64,000 nt of DNA from Triparma columacea (taxonomy: Eukaryota > Sar > Bolidophyceae > Parmales > Triparmaceae), in contig BRYA01000100.1 in NCBI GenBank assembly GCA_030267965.1, positions 22,085 to 86,084 on the forward strand, read 5' to 3'. The notes beneath the pieces are model-generated. The model did not search any database, was not told where the DNA came from, and saw only the letters and a program-made list of their open reading frames with translations. A program made the position numbers and the translations under genes. This document shows positions 30,442 through 41,666 of the stretch, one piece after another. How positions within the stretch are numbered: position 1 is the first letter of the stretch; each line of letters opens with the position of its first letter.

Positions 30442-33093
30442 CTACCTAGTCTCTTTTTTTTCCTTCTTTCTTTTACTGCTCGTTCTAGTAGGCTTCCCCT
30501 CCTCCTCCTTACCCTCCCAGCCCCACCTAATGTGCGCCAACCGCTTCATCAAGTCCTCAAATGTTACATTGGACTGCCTACTGAGCGCGGTCTCGATGGA
30601 GCTGTGAAGGCGGAAGGGCAGGATGTGTATCATACGCAGGTGGAACGAAACAATGTCGGCAACGAGCTCAATTTTATCACCGACCTTGAAGATGTTCTCA
30701 GTGGGCTCCTTCGTTCTCTTCCTGCTGCCCATCTTACCGCTCGGCACCCCGGAGTAGCGCGTTGTGGTCACCTCCCCCCCCTTCACGAACGTCACACATT
30801 CTTCGAAAAATATAGTGATATTCAAAACGTTCACCCTGAACTTGTCACCATGGATGTGGAAAGGACAGCCCATGGTTTCGGACCAGCTGTTGTGTGTCGC
30901 GGACCAGCTGTGCCAGTAGTCGTAAATTTTGCGCACGACAGCCTCCATCTCCATGTCCTCCTGCAGTGTGCGCTTCCGCAGACCTATCGATTCCACCAGA
31001 CACCCGCACACTGCAACTGTTATGTGAAGCTGGTGCATTAGAAACTCCTCCGTCTCCCTCGTAAACATGAATTCCTCCTTGAGCCTTGGGTCGAGGAGGT
31101 CGGTGATCTCCTTGCAGTCAATGAGGTTGCGAAGCGCCACGAAAAATCGTCTATTTTTCGTGGGATCGCCGTGGCGGGAGCCGATGCCACTGTCGAGATA
31201 ATCCCCGAGATAGTTCCACTCCTGAATCACCCGTAGGAGATTGTCCACAAAGGGCGCTATTCTGGCAGCAAACGAACCAAGCGGCACGACCACACCTGCG
31301 CGCGACAAGTGAAACAAAGTGAAGTTGAGGAATGTCACAAGCTCCGCGCACTCCCACGAACCTTCGCTCAGAGACATGGCTGGTTGGTTGGTAAAAAAGC
31401 CTGCCGCTATCTTCATAGCCACACCTGCTATTGTTTGGATGAATGTAGAAGAAGGTTTGGAATTGGAGAAGGGGTTGAAGAAGCGGGTAGGCTGGGGGCA
31501 GGGGGTGGTGGGACTGTCGGAGGGGGTGGGCATGGAGGTGATTTTACCAAATAATGGTAGCACGGCCCTCTCAAATACCGCCTGGGCGGCAGGGCTACCG
31601 ATGAAGAGGTTAATAAAGGCGGAATAATAGTTGGCACACCTTCTACCAAGGTTGACTGGGCCAAATTTGGTAATCATCTCCGAGAGAACCTCGTAGGAAA
31701 TTGCGGCAAGTGCGGAAGGAATGCCGGGGGAAAGCTCTGCACATACAGCTACAAAATGAAGGCGTGTGGGGAGGGAGGTAGAAGTGACCAGTACGGAAGA
31801 GGGACTGGAGGTCATGTTGCTCCACCGGGATTGGAGCGGGCTGGATTGGTGGTCGTCATCTGAGAGGGGAGGGGAGCCGCTGCAGGTACTACCACTACAC
31901 CCCCCCGATCTCCCAGGTGCCCCTGGGTATAGTTTGCGAACGAAGCCCCCCCCCCCTGCGTCAGCGCTCAAGGCCTCCCGCTTCCTCCTCTGCTCCTCAG
32001 CCTCACCGATGGCCTTCATCCTGCTCTTACAGTCCTTGAGGACAATCTCAAAGGCCTTGCTTTTTCTAGCCTGCTCTTCCATAAAGTGCTCAGCAGCCTT
32101 CGCCTTGCTCGTGAACTGCATCCCGCTAGGTGACTGAAGGAAGTACGATCTGAAGATAATACTTTTGACGCAGGTCCACGTATCGTCGCAGCCGACGGAG
32201 CTCCCAGGAATTTGAATATACCTGGGATCATTCAGCCTCTTTTGGATGTCGTCGAAAGGAGGGTCGGGAGCTCTACTCAGAGCACGCGCGTTCTCCTCTT
32301 CGAAGTGCTCCACAGCCTTCTTCTTGCTATTGAACCTCCTGCCGGATGGTGACTGAAGGTAGTATTGAAAATTCTTTTTGTCAACGGCACAGGTCCATGT
32401 GTCGTCGCAGCCGAGTTCGCTACCAGGAACGCTATGGATATTAGGCCGCTGCAACACCATTTGAATGTCGAAAGGCGCCTTGGTGGCCTCCTTCTTCGAC
32501 GAGATGACCAAGTCGTCGTCGTCCGTGTCGGAGTCATCGATATCGGCCTTCTTCTTCGTGGCTGCTGTGGGGTTGAAGGCAACCGACGACGAGGAGGTCT
32601 GGAGCGGCGAGGAGGTTGTTGTGAAGGAGGAGGTTGGGGGGGAGGATGAGGAGGAAGAGGAGGAGGAGGAGGAGGAGGAGGAGGAGGAGGTCCTCTTGGT
32701 ATTGCTGCCCTTGGTGTCTCCGTCCGATTCGATGTCGCATAGAATCTCGTCGTCGTCGTCGTTGCTGCTGTCTCTAGTCAGGTCAATCGTGGAAGAAGCA
32801 GGGGCGGCGGCGGTGGCGGCGGGGGTGCCGCACACTTTGCACATTTCGCAATCGAAAGAGTTCTCTAAGGTACAATTTTGGCAAGACCACTTAGGGCTGG
32901 GAGGGGCGGAGCGTTGGAAAGGGAAGGACGACAGGGTAGGCAGAAGCAGAAGCAGAAGCAGAAGCAGAGGGAGGAGGAGGGGGGAGTGTGTTGGATTAAT
33001 GGTTTGTGATGAATAGCCATGTAAGAAGGAAAGGCAAACACTTCCCAAACGTTTATCTTACCTCGAATTCATAGGGATAGGAAACTCATCCAT
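30442..33093 (-). CDS. RanBP2 zinc finger plus tandem MBD-like domain protein
   Basis: A 32-base first exon (33093-33062, MDEFPIPMNS) is spliced over a 165-base intron to exon 2 (32896-30442), giving 828 residues. This rescues a start codon, because the long frame alone begins with TTG. A RanBP2-type finger comes first (WSCQNCTLENSFDCEMCKVC). Two repeats near residues 170-285 look like methyl-CpG-binding domains: DDTWTC...YYLQSPSGRRFNSKKKAVEHF and DDTWTC...YFLQSPSGMQFTSKAKAAEHF. Acidic and poly-Ser tracts lie between finger and repeats. The C-terminal 400 residues are helical with no family I recognise, and the last residues are a basic nuclear-type tail (SSKRKKEKKE). Probably nuclear, possibly reading modified DNA. 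Domain calls are by motif. Confidence 0.65.
32639..32690 (-). repeat. Trinucleotide tract encoding poly-Ser
   Basis: A run of TCC-type codons on the minus strand encodes about 16 consecutive serines in the MBD-like protein. Uniform codon use indicates microsatellite expansion. Confidence 0.85.
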
Positions 33094-34094
33094 TGAGTTC
33101 TAAAGGTGGGGAGGGGAGGGGAATTGTGGGGGGGAGAATGGGGGAGACGTATGGTTGGGGTGAGTCTTCGATTACAGAAGGGTCGGGGGTCTGGGGAAAT
33201 TCTCAAAATATGATTCATTGTAGCGTCAATTGCGATTAATTGCCCCATAGTGACCCAATAGAATACGAAAAAATCGTTGAAAGTTGCTTCAAGTAGTATT
33301 ATTGTCGCCTGGGGAGACATTTTTTGTTATCAAGGCACGAGGGACTCGCGATAAAAAAGAGTCGAAAAGTTGGGGTTATGGTTGTTCTTTGGCGGATTTA
33401 TCAACAGTGTCTCGTAACTTGCGCGGAGATACCGCGCAAGTCAGTGGTTTTGGCATCCTTACCTGAACAGAAAACAACAGTATGGCCAAATGCGAGAGAA
33501 AGCAAAATTGGGAAGGAAGAGGAATTCCAAGGGNNNNNNNNNNNNNNNNNNNNNNNNNNNNNNNNNNTAACACATAGCACCAACTTGTACGTTTAAGAAT
33601 CGTTTTTCAGCGACAAGACATGCTAAAAATTGTTTGGCCACATCGGATTTGGCCCAAAAAGCTTGTGTTTCAGGTTAATTGATATTGGATTTTAAGCTTT
33701 AAATTTCGCGCAGCGGTGTTTGTCAAATGTATGATACGGAATTATCGAAAAAATATGTAAAATTACGTACACCTCCATATAAAACCAGATCTGAATAATT
33801 TAATTTATCACCAAAACGGCTTTTGTTACGGCGATTTTTACGACCTTGCAGTGTTGTTCATAGGACTGATGTACGCAACAATTCTACTTACGAACCGTTT
33901 TGCTCACCCTAAAATTGTCAGGAAAATCACACCATGAGCCTGACCAAGGAAGATTGAGTAAACGTCCAATGGTGTATTATAGTCGGTCGAACACCCCTTC
34001 TCCCCATCGGCTTTCCATTACAAATCACCTCCAACCCCTCGCCGAGCTGGACCTCCTTGGGTTCGTCGGAACGGGTCCTGCTTGGGTTTTTACA

Positions 34095-34460
34095 TTATTT
34101 TCGCTGTCTGCAGGCTCCCTGCTGTCTGTCCGTCGTTCCCCCCGCTGCGCACAGCTCCTCCTGCGTGTTGAGGTTGATGAAGGTGTTGAGGAGGTTGACG
34201 TCGACCATCCCGTTCATGGTCCTCTTCATTTGCTTGAAGGACTTGGCGTAGATCCTCCAGCCCTTGGCCGAGCAGGCGGCAGGGCTCTCCAGGGCGTTGG
34301 CCATGATGTTCTGCATCGCGTGAAGCCTCTTGTAAACGAGACTGGGGAGAGGAGCAACTACGCAGAAGCCTCCCTCGGTCGTCCCAAATGAGAGCCCGAA
34401 GACGTCAGTGGTCCCTCCTCTTGCGTGTCACCTTGCGACAGAGTTTTTGAGGACCTCGTA
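34095..34460 (-). pseudogene. Possible two-exon gene remnant
   Basis: On the minus strand a small exon (34460-34432, YEVLKNSVA) could splice with GT-AG ends to 34341-34095, which reads LVYKRLHAMQNIMANALESP and on to KRTMNGMVDVNLLNTFINL before a stop. The codon use looks like real coding sequence. There is no start codon and no complete domain, and I do not recognise the family. The left junction would be a poly-T tract ending in CAG. Confidence 0.3.
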
Positions 34461-34475
34461 CTGGACAAAGGTAGC

Positions 34476-34495
34476 AAAAAAAAAAAAAAAAAAAA
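34476..34495 (+). repeat. A20 homopolymer
   Basis: Twenty consecutive A bases lie about 90 bases upstream of the GAPDH-PGK start codon, next to the exon remnant. Confidence 0.9.
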
Positions 34496-34584
34496 GGTTC
34501 TTTCATTTCGATTTCAACACGCATCCCGCATCATCACCAATCCTGAACCAACTTCAATTCTTATCAGCAAGTCAAAGTCTTCAA

Positions 34585-37123
34585 ATGGTGAGTGAAGCTC
34601 CCTCTCCTTCATCCCTGAATATTTGCGTAGCTTTTCCTGTACCCTCCGAACTTTTTTTCTGCGACGAAGCAAGTCTGAAAGATTTTTTCCATGATGACAC
34701 TTTGACATGACGACGGGCCCTTATTGCCTTCTAACTAATTTTTTTCTCCCAGCCTATTTCCGTAGGAATCAACGGCTTGGGCCGTATCGGCAAGATGGTC
34801 TGCCTTCAGATGCTCGCCGAGCCTGATGTGTACAATATTCGTGCCATCAATGCCACAAGCTTGCAGGCCGATGAGGTTAGTGACTACTTGTGTTATGACT
34901 CTGCCCATCACTACGATCGCGGGCCGATCAAGAACGTGGAGGTAGTTTCCAAAGATTGCGTCAGAATCAACGGGAACGAGATTCGCCTCTTCAAGAACCG
35001 TGACGCTTCCAAGCTTGAGTGGAGAAGTGTAGGAGTCGAGTATGTCCTGGAGTGCACCGGAGCCTACTTGACCACCGAGAAGTGCTCCATGCACGACGTC
35101 GACTACGTTATCCAGAGCGCCCCGCCAAAGGATCCCGAGATCACACCTACGTTCATCTACGGTGTTAATCACTCCGAGTACATGGGCCAGAAAATCGTCT
35201 CCGCATCATCCTGCACTACCAACTGCCTGGGACCGATGCTCAAGCTCGTCAATGAGGCATTCGAGATTGAGAATGTCTTCTTCACCACGATCCACGCCTC
35301 AACCGGATCCCAGATGACCGTCGACACCATCAACAAGAAGAATCGCACCCACAGGTCAATCTTCAACAATATGATCCCTCACTCTACCGGGGCCGCGAAG
35401 AGTATCTTCAAGGTTCTCCCTGAGCTCGGCGGCAAGGTGTGGGGAACTTCGGTCCGTGTACCCTGCATCAACTGCAGTCTCCTTGACGTTAACGTAACCG
35501 TCGCAGACAAGGAGGCCACCCTGGAGGACATTGCAGATGCGGTGACGAAGCACGAGCTCTTCGGCAAGGTCTACCACCTCAACAACAAGATGCTCACTTC
35601 CGTTGACTTTATGACCACCGTCACCCCTACCATCCTCGACTTGAAGGCCTCCCTCAACATGGGACCTGGAGCCTTCAAGCTCATGCTCTGGTACGACAAC
35701 GAGTGGTCGTACAGCGCACAGTGCCTTAGGGTCATGTCTCATATGTTCAAAACGAACGCAGCGGCAAAGAGGGCCCTTACGGGAAGGGTCAGTCCCAAGA
35801 TGAGCCCGGCCTCCAGCTACGTTGACCTTGCTGCCTACAAGCAGCCCAGGGCCTGCGACCTGGACCCCGAGCTCAGCCTTAAAAAGGTTAACGTTGGTGG
35901 CAAGAACGTTGTTGCCAGGTTTGACTTCAACGTCCCTGTCGACAACGGGATTGTTATGGATGACTTCCGTGTCCGCGCCGCCCTTCCCTCCATCAACCAC
36001 ATGCTCGCTCAGAACCCCAACAGGATCGTGCTCGTGTGCCACTTTGGCAGGCCCAAGGGGGCGGATAAGAAGTGCACCGTCGAGTTTCTCGTCCCCATCA
36101 TCAAGAGCCTCTTGGGCAAGGAGGTTACTTTTCTCCCCCACGGAGTCTCATCTAAGACCATCGACTTCCTCAAGGACAGGGAGGCGGCCGACGAGGGCTC
36201 CGGCGCGGTCTACCTCCTCGAGAACATCAGGTTCCACGAGGGAGAGACCAAGTACAAAGCCGGCAGCAAGCTCAGTACCCTTTACAAGTCCCTCGGAAAC
36301 TCGCACGTTGCCGACTGCTTTGGGTGTGTCCACAGAAATCACATGAGCATCGTTGAGAGCACGACCGGCTACGGCTTCCTTATCGAGGAGGAGGTCAAAG
36401 CCATCGGTGAACTCCTCAAAACCAAAGGCAAGAGGGTACTTGGGATCATGGGAGGTAAGACGGGGCGGCGCGAGTAGCGGAGCATGGAGCGAAGCGACGC
36501 ACGATGGAAAGAATTGGAATTACATTACACACGCACACACGTACACATTATGACTTATTGCTTTTGCTAACCCCTTCATTCGCTCCTCCCCAGGGGCCAA
36601 GATCACCGACAAGCAACCTATGATAGAGTGCCTCTGCAAGATGCCCAACACCAAGATCTTCGTCGGCGGGGGGCTCACCAGGGGCTGGAAGGGTAATTTC
36701 CCCGAGACCCCCGCGAACGTCATCCTTAGCAGGGACGCCTACGGAGCCGCTGACCTCAAGGCCCCCGCGACCTACCTCCCAGACATTCTCGAAAACGAAG
36801 GGGGGGGGTTCGACGTGGGCCCCCAGGGAATGAGGGACCTCATCGCAGAGATCGATCAGGCTGATGTTATCTTCTGGAATGGATGCCTGGGTGTCATTGA
36901 GGACCCTCGCTATAGGGTCGGGTCAGCGATGATCGTGGACTACCTCCTGGCGCAAACTGGGAAGAGGGTGATCATCGGGGGAGGAGAGACTGCGAGCCTC
37001 TTCGTGGGGAAGGATGCGGATCACGTTTACCTAAGCACAGGGGGAGGTGCACTCTTGGCTCACATTCAGAGCTGTGTGTTGGACAAGGCCACAGTCCCTG
37101 GCTTGGCCGCTTACGAAATGTAA
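34585..37123 (+). CDS. GAPDH-PGK fusion enzyme
   Basis: Exon 1 is only the ATG (34585-34587), followed by exon 2 (34753-36454) and exon 3 (36594-37123), for 744 residues. Residues 2 to about 340 are glyceraldehyde-3-phosphate dehydrogenase: GINGLGRIGK, catalytic Cys in SASSCTTNC, catalytic His in TTIHASTG, and VPCINCSLLDVNV. After a linker of about 30 residues, phosphoglycerate kinase runs from about 375 to the end: VARFDFNVP, DDFRVRAALPSI, HFGRPKG, ENIRFHEGE, FGCVHR, GGAKITDK, FWNGCLG, and GGGETASLF with STGGG. The two catalyse consecutive steps, producing and consuming 1,3-bisphosphoglycerate. No leader precedes GAPDH, so it should be cytosolic. In GAPDH the usual IND at the NAD ribose site reads INA, so cofactor preference is open. 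The minimal ATG-only exon is striking. Confidence 0.93.
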
Positions 37124-37273
37124 TGAGGATATGGACTGGTAATAAAGGCTGAATTTAATTGAAAGTTTTGACTTTGAAAAATGATCAAAAAATGTGCGCC
37201 TTGTTGCGAAGAAAAAGACAATGGTGTTTGCCTTCTTCTCCCCCCTCCCCCCCCAACAACCCCCCCCCTATAT

Positions 37274-38209
37274 CTACAGCATCGTCGGCGTCTCCCACTC
37301 GGTGCCGTTCCAGAGGTCAGCGCGCGGCTTGTCCTCGAAGTCCTTCACCCAAGTGTCGGGAGGAGGATTCGTGTAGTTGGACCGGAAGCGCGGGAACTTC
37401 ATGGCGTTCGTGGAGCCGACGAGAGCGACTGCCTGGCTGGCGACGTACATCCAGGCGACGCCGTAAGTGATGAAGAAGGAGAAGGTCACGAGGACGTTGG
37501 GAACGTGCACGAAGAGGATCTTCCACTTGTTCCAGGTCGGCACGTTGTGCTCCGGCGCGACGTACTTGTTCCAGTACAGCTGGTCCCAGTTCGCCTTGAA
37601 GCCGCCCTGCACCAAGAACGTGAGCAGAGCAGTGCCCCAGCGCGGCCACCCGAAGGACGCCTCGATGACGGCCCAGAAGACGAGGAAGAGCTGGGCCTCG
37701 CACGCGCCGTCAATGACTCCGAGAAGGGTGCACATCACGGCGCTGTAGGTGAGGGAGCACTCTTTGGAGCGCCCGTAAGACACGGTGCCCATGGGCCAGA
37801 TGACCCAGTACCCAAGCAGCACCACGGCGAACGTGCTAGCGCCGAACAGCTTCTCCTCCAACGTGTCGACCGGGCGGGGCAGGGGGTGGAAGAAGGTCGC
37901 CGAGAGCACACCAGTGCGCCACGACAGGAGGATGCACAGGGAGAAGAAGGTGAAGGCCTGCAGCCACGCGGCCGAGGCCTTGTAGGGCAGGGCGGCGCGC
38001 GCGACGGGGTGGTCGGCGGGAAGGAGCAGCTGCTCAGCAATGCCAGTGATGACCATCTTGCTCTGGAGCTCAGACCTCCTACGAAGGAACTGGATCAGGC
38101 TGGCGGAGAAGCACAGCACGAACACAACTCCCGCGGCCCCGGCGACGTACAGCTGATCGGCATCGTAGATGTCGGCGCGGGTAAATATGGGCTCGGTATC
38201 GGTCCACAT
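37274..38209 (-). CDS. Multi-pass membrane protein of unknown family
   Basis: The start is taken at the ATG at 38209 (MWTDTEPIFTRADIYDADQL), giving 311 residues; the longer frame upstream lacks coding character. Six or seven hydrophobic helices are visible, with loops carrying LPADHPVARAALPYKASAA, GWPRWGTALLTFLVQGGF and a Trp/Asn/Tyr-rich NWDQLYWNKYVAPEHNVPTW stretch. Strong preference for C- and G-ending codons, like the GAPDH-PGK gene it converges on, suggests high expression. No domain was recognised. Its start is 95 bases from the start of the divergent rhomboid gene. Confidence 0.7.
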   Translation of the reverse strand: MWTDTEPIFTRADIYDADQLYVAGAAGVVFVLCFSASLIQFLRRRSELQSKMVITGIAEQLLLPADHPVARAALPYKASAAWLQAFTFFSLCILLSWRTGVLSATFFHPLPRPVDTLEEKLFGASTFAVVLLGYWVIWPMGTVSYGRSKECSLTYSAVMCTLLGVIDGACEAQLFLVFWAVIEASFGWPRWGTALLTFLVQGGFKANWDQLYWNKYVAPEHNVPTWNKWKILFVHVPNVLVTFSFFITYGVAWMYVASQAVALVGSTNAMKFPRFRSNYTNPPPDTWVKDFEDKPRADLWNGTEWETPTML

Positions 38210-38304
38210 GGAGGGAGGAGTATCTGAAACTGGTGGCTCTAGACTCCTGAGGTCTGAGGTCAGGAGGCAGGGTGAGGGAGAAAGGATCGAGGAGCAAAAA
38301 AGAT
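38210..38304. promoter_or_regulatory. Short divergent promoter region
   Basis: Only 95 bases separate the start codons of the membrane protein and the rhomboid gene, so both promoters and 5' leaders must be packed here or overlap the coding ends. Confidence 0.4.
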
Positions 38305-40599
38305 ATGTTAGGTAAATTGTTTGGGACGGGGACGAAAACCTCCAAAGATAACAACAAAACGTCAAAATCTCCCAAGAAGTCAACTCAATCTCTCAAACGG
38401 TCGTTAAAAAGCACCGAAAAGCCAAATTCTTCTCTCCCGAGGAGTGGATTTGATGTTTCTGAGGCATCAGATGTGAAACAGTCGTCGATGGAAAGTGGAC
38501 GGGTGGCTGAACGTTTAAAGCGACCAGGGATTGAACAAGATGCCGAGAAAGGGGGAATTGGAAGGATTGGTGGCAAGAAAGTTGGCTCCACAAAGGTGAG
38601 AAGTCGTGAGAGAGGCGTCGTGATTGTTCTGTTGACTCTTTATGAAGCCATTGTTGTCATTATCGACACCATGCATACGCACACAAATAATTTTAACAAT
38701 AAACTCACCCTTCCTCGGTAGCGCGGGAGCTCGTATGTGCCTCCTCAAGTATCCTCTCCTGTTAATCTCAATTCCTCGAGGGCTTCAAAGGATACCAATG
38801 AGATTACCGAGAGGATGGACAACGAGACTGAGTACTTGTCATACTCTAATATTGGCTCTGGGTCTGACATTTACGCTGCTGATTCTAACAATGAGATCGA
38901 GATTAGGTGGGAAAACTCCTCCCTTAAGTCCTTAGTTTCCTCCGCATCGACTAATAGGTCGACGAAAACCGCCAAGTCGTTGAACGACGTAGTCATGAAG
39001 AAGATGCAGGTCGGCCAATACGACAAGGCCTTGCTCCGTCGCATCCGCGACTTCAAGTTTGCCCAGCGCAAGCGCCGATCCGAGGAAGGAGGAGAGGGCG
39101 GGCAAAAGGCGGCCCCCATCGGAATTCTCGGCATTTACGCGAGCCTGCAGGGCGTTCGCAGGGATGTAGAGTGGGCGGAGGACAGTGCGTACAGAAGGAC
39201 ACACAACATCCCGTACCTGAAGTGGAAAGACTTTGAGAAAACCCAGAGCATGAGGTGAGAGCTCGGGGGGGGGGCCTTGACGGTGGAAAAAGCACTGAAA
39301 GATATACTCGTTCACTAATACTCGTTCACTAACGCTCGTCCCCTCCTCCTGTTCCCTCTTTATCCCTTAGCGCCCGCAAAATCTGCTGGTTCACCATCGT
39401 GTTGTGTACCGTGTGCGTGGCTATGATGATCTGGGAATTCTCCGTCAACAACTGGAAGTTCGCGCCCATGTCAGAGAACCCCCTCCTCGGAGTCTCGGGG
39501 GAGACCCTCATCAAGTGCGGCGCCAAGGTCACGTTCAAGATCGTCAACGAGGGGCAGGTGAGAGTGTAGTTTGAGAGTGTAGTTTAAAAGTGTACCTAAA
39601 ACCCGTAACGGGAAGGCAATACTAATGCATCCTCCCTGACACGCATACCACGGTGCTCGCCGCTCTTCGCTCCGCTCGCTGCAGCCCTACAGGCTCATCA
39701 CGGCAATGTTCCTGCACTCTGGTTTGATCCACTTGTTCTTCAACTTGACTGTGCTCATCTTCGTCGGCAGGGGGGTCGAGCTCGCCCACGGGACGCTTAT
39801 CGCGACGGCGGGCTTCATCATCGGGGGCTACGGAAGCAACGTCCTTTCGGCCCTATTCCTCCCGCAGTATATCTCCGTGGGAGCGTCAGGCGGCATCTTC
39901 AGCCTGCTCGGGATCGCCCTCGCGGACGTCTTCATTAACTGGCACATCCTGTTCGGGGGGGGGGAAGAAGAGCAGGCCGTCCTGGTGAGGACGCACAAAG
40001 ACAAGAGGAATGTTAAGTGGGTGCTGTTCTTTCTCTTCATTGACATCGTACTCAACCTCGCTCTCGGCTTGTTGCCTTTCATAGACAATTTCTGCCATCT
40101 GGGAGGTCTGGTATTTGGGATGCTCATCGGCATCGCATCCCTGCAGCGCGTGGAATTTGGATTCTTCGGCTTCAAGAAGAGCTGCTTCCAGAAGTTCCTC
40201 ACCTTCATCAGGAAGACTTGGGGCATCATCGTCACTCTGTGCCTCCTGGTATTCTCGACGGTGTGGCTCTTCGAGTTCAGCGACGGCTACACCACGGTCT
40301 GCCACGGCTGCAGGTACGTCAACTGCGTCAGCATGCCCTTCTGGTACGACATCAACGACAGGTGGTGGCACTGCGACGACTGCATGTCGACATACGGGAC
40401 GGCGAACTATTTGGAGAACAGGGGCTACTACGAGGTCGAACTCACGTGCCCGAGTGGCAAGGAGGTCCTAGTGACGCCGACGAATCCAGTATTTACCCTC
40501 GACGAGCTGAATGCGGTCCTTCCATCGTACTGCAGGGAGTTTTGTGGGGCAATGGGAAAATATAGCGTGGGCACCAATTGGGACGGCGGTGGAGAGTGA
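38305..40599 (+). CDS. Rhomboid-family intramembrane serine protease
   Basis: Four exons (38305-38595, 38722-39254, 39371-39557, 39685-40599) give 641 residues. A long basic, Ser-rich cytosolic N-terminus of about 270 residues precedes the first TM (WFTIVLCTVCVAMMIWEF). The catalytic core follows: YRLITAMFLHSGLIHLFFNL, catalytic Ser in the GASGGIFSLLG motif, and catalytic His in NFCHLGGLVFGMLIG. Both active-site residues are intact, so it is not an inactive iRhom. The C-terminal region beyond the last TM is Cys/Trp-rich (CHGCRYVNCV, WWHCDDC) and would face the lumen or exterior, an unusual addition. Introns are 116-127 bases; the last ends in a TTCGCTCCGCTC-rich 3' sequence. Substrates unknown. 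Confidence 0.88.
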
Positions 40600-40801
40600 A
40601 GGCGGTTTCGGAGTTGAGGGTAACAATGACACGTCGTAAATTACAGCGTCCAATCTATTTCATATTAAAACCACTCCTACCGCAGGTATTCTTATGTTAT
40701 ACGTGCCCTCATAACCCTTCTATCAGATCAGATACTCACTAGGAGTTTCTGGACTTGGAGCAGTTCTCATTTATTTCTCATACCAACAATTTTCCAGGGC
40801 C

Positions 40802-41622
40802 ATGGGCATAACCTTGCGTCACTACAACACTCGAAGTCGAGCCTCCAATCTCCGTAAAGCCAATGCTTCCGTCCGTTCCGCCTCAAATCTCCGCAAGCTC
40901 CTTCCTTCAGATGACTTTCTCTGGGAGAGTAACAACCCGTGGAAGAACTCTGCGAAAGAAAAGGTAAGAGGATCAGCCGGATTTATAAGACCGACCATCG
41001 AGTGAGGAGCCCGATGGTTGTGACCACGCAGGGTCGAGATTTTTGTGATGTCAGTGCTTGTGATCTTCCTCCAACCATAAAGATCTTCCTCGGAAGTTGT
41101 CATCCAACTACTGTTTCACCTTATGACCCTCCCCTTCTCCTCACCCTTGCCCCCACCCCCTCCCCCTAGAACCGTAGTATATTCATCGGCGTATCCGCGT
41201 CCGCTTTCATCCCTTTCCTCCTCATCCTATTTGAGCTTGACTTTCAGTTCTTAGGTTGGTGGTGGGTTCTGCAGACGTTCCTCTGCTTCGCCTCAGACTA
41301 CTGGACCGCCGGTCAGACGAGCTGGACACACGGGGGTGACAGGATAATGGCTCCCCTCTCCACCGTTCAAATGGGCCTAATAATCTACCTCCAGATGGGC
41401 CTCCCAATCGGCTTAATTTGGGGTTCCCCTGCCCTAGCGTGCTGGGCATTGGCGCAGAAAGCAAGGAGGGAGGGTAACAAGAGGGGTTACGAGTACTTGC
41501 ACGGTTTGTGGCACTACCTGGCGTGCTTTGCGGCGTGCGTGGCGATGGGGGGAGGGGTGGACGGAGCAAAGGGACTGTTGAAGGCCTCGGTGGAGAGGAA
41601 AATTGAGGCATTGGGAATATAA
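40802..41622 (+). CDS. Small multi-TM protein, possibly CREST-like
   Basis: Exons 40802-40963 and 41170-41622 join to 204 residues. The N-terminal 55 residues are basic, followed by about five hydrophobic segments (SIFIGVSASAFIPFLLILF, FLGWWWVLQTFLCFASDYW, a third and fourth around LIIYLQMGLPIGLIW, and YLHGLWHYLACFAACVAM). The motif HGLWH in the last helix and an upstream His/Asp pair (THGGDR) recall the metal-binding CREST superfamily (alkaline ceramidases, PAQR receptors), but only weakly. Function unknown. Confidence 0.55.
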
Positions 41623-41666
41623 TTTTAGGCTATGAATATATTTAATAAACAGACGAGCACCATCTA

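Larger units (their letters stand above)
33094..34584. other. Gene-poor stretch with assembly gap
   Basis: About 1.5 kb between the MBD-like gene start and the GAPDH-PGK start. A 34-base run of N at 33534-33567 is an unresolved gap. Bases 33600-33900 are AT-rich with no coding signal. The right part holds a possible exon remnant and a poly-A run, described separately. The final 90 bases should carry the GAPDH-PGK promoter. Confidence 0.5.

Noticed and set aside
33001..33048. Poly-Leu N-terminus as a signal peptide of the MBD-like protein
   Set aside because: That segment lacks an ATG and is better explained as intron sequence between 33062 and 32896.
35356..36141. A 261-codon antisense ORF inside GAPDH-PGK
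   Set aside because: Shadow of the strongly biased sense codons; the sense strand encodes two conserved enzymes.
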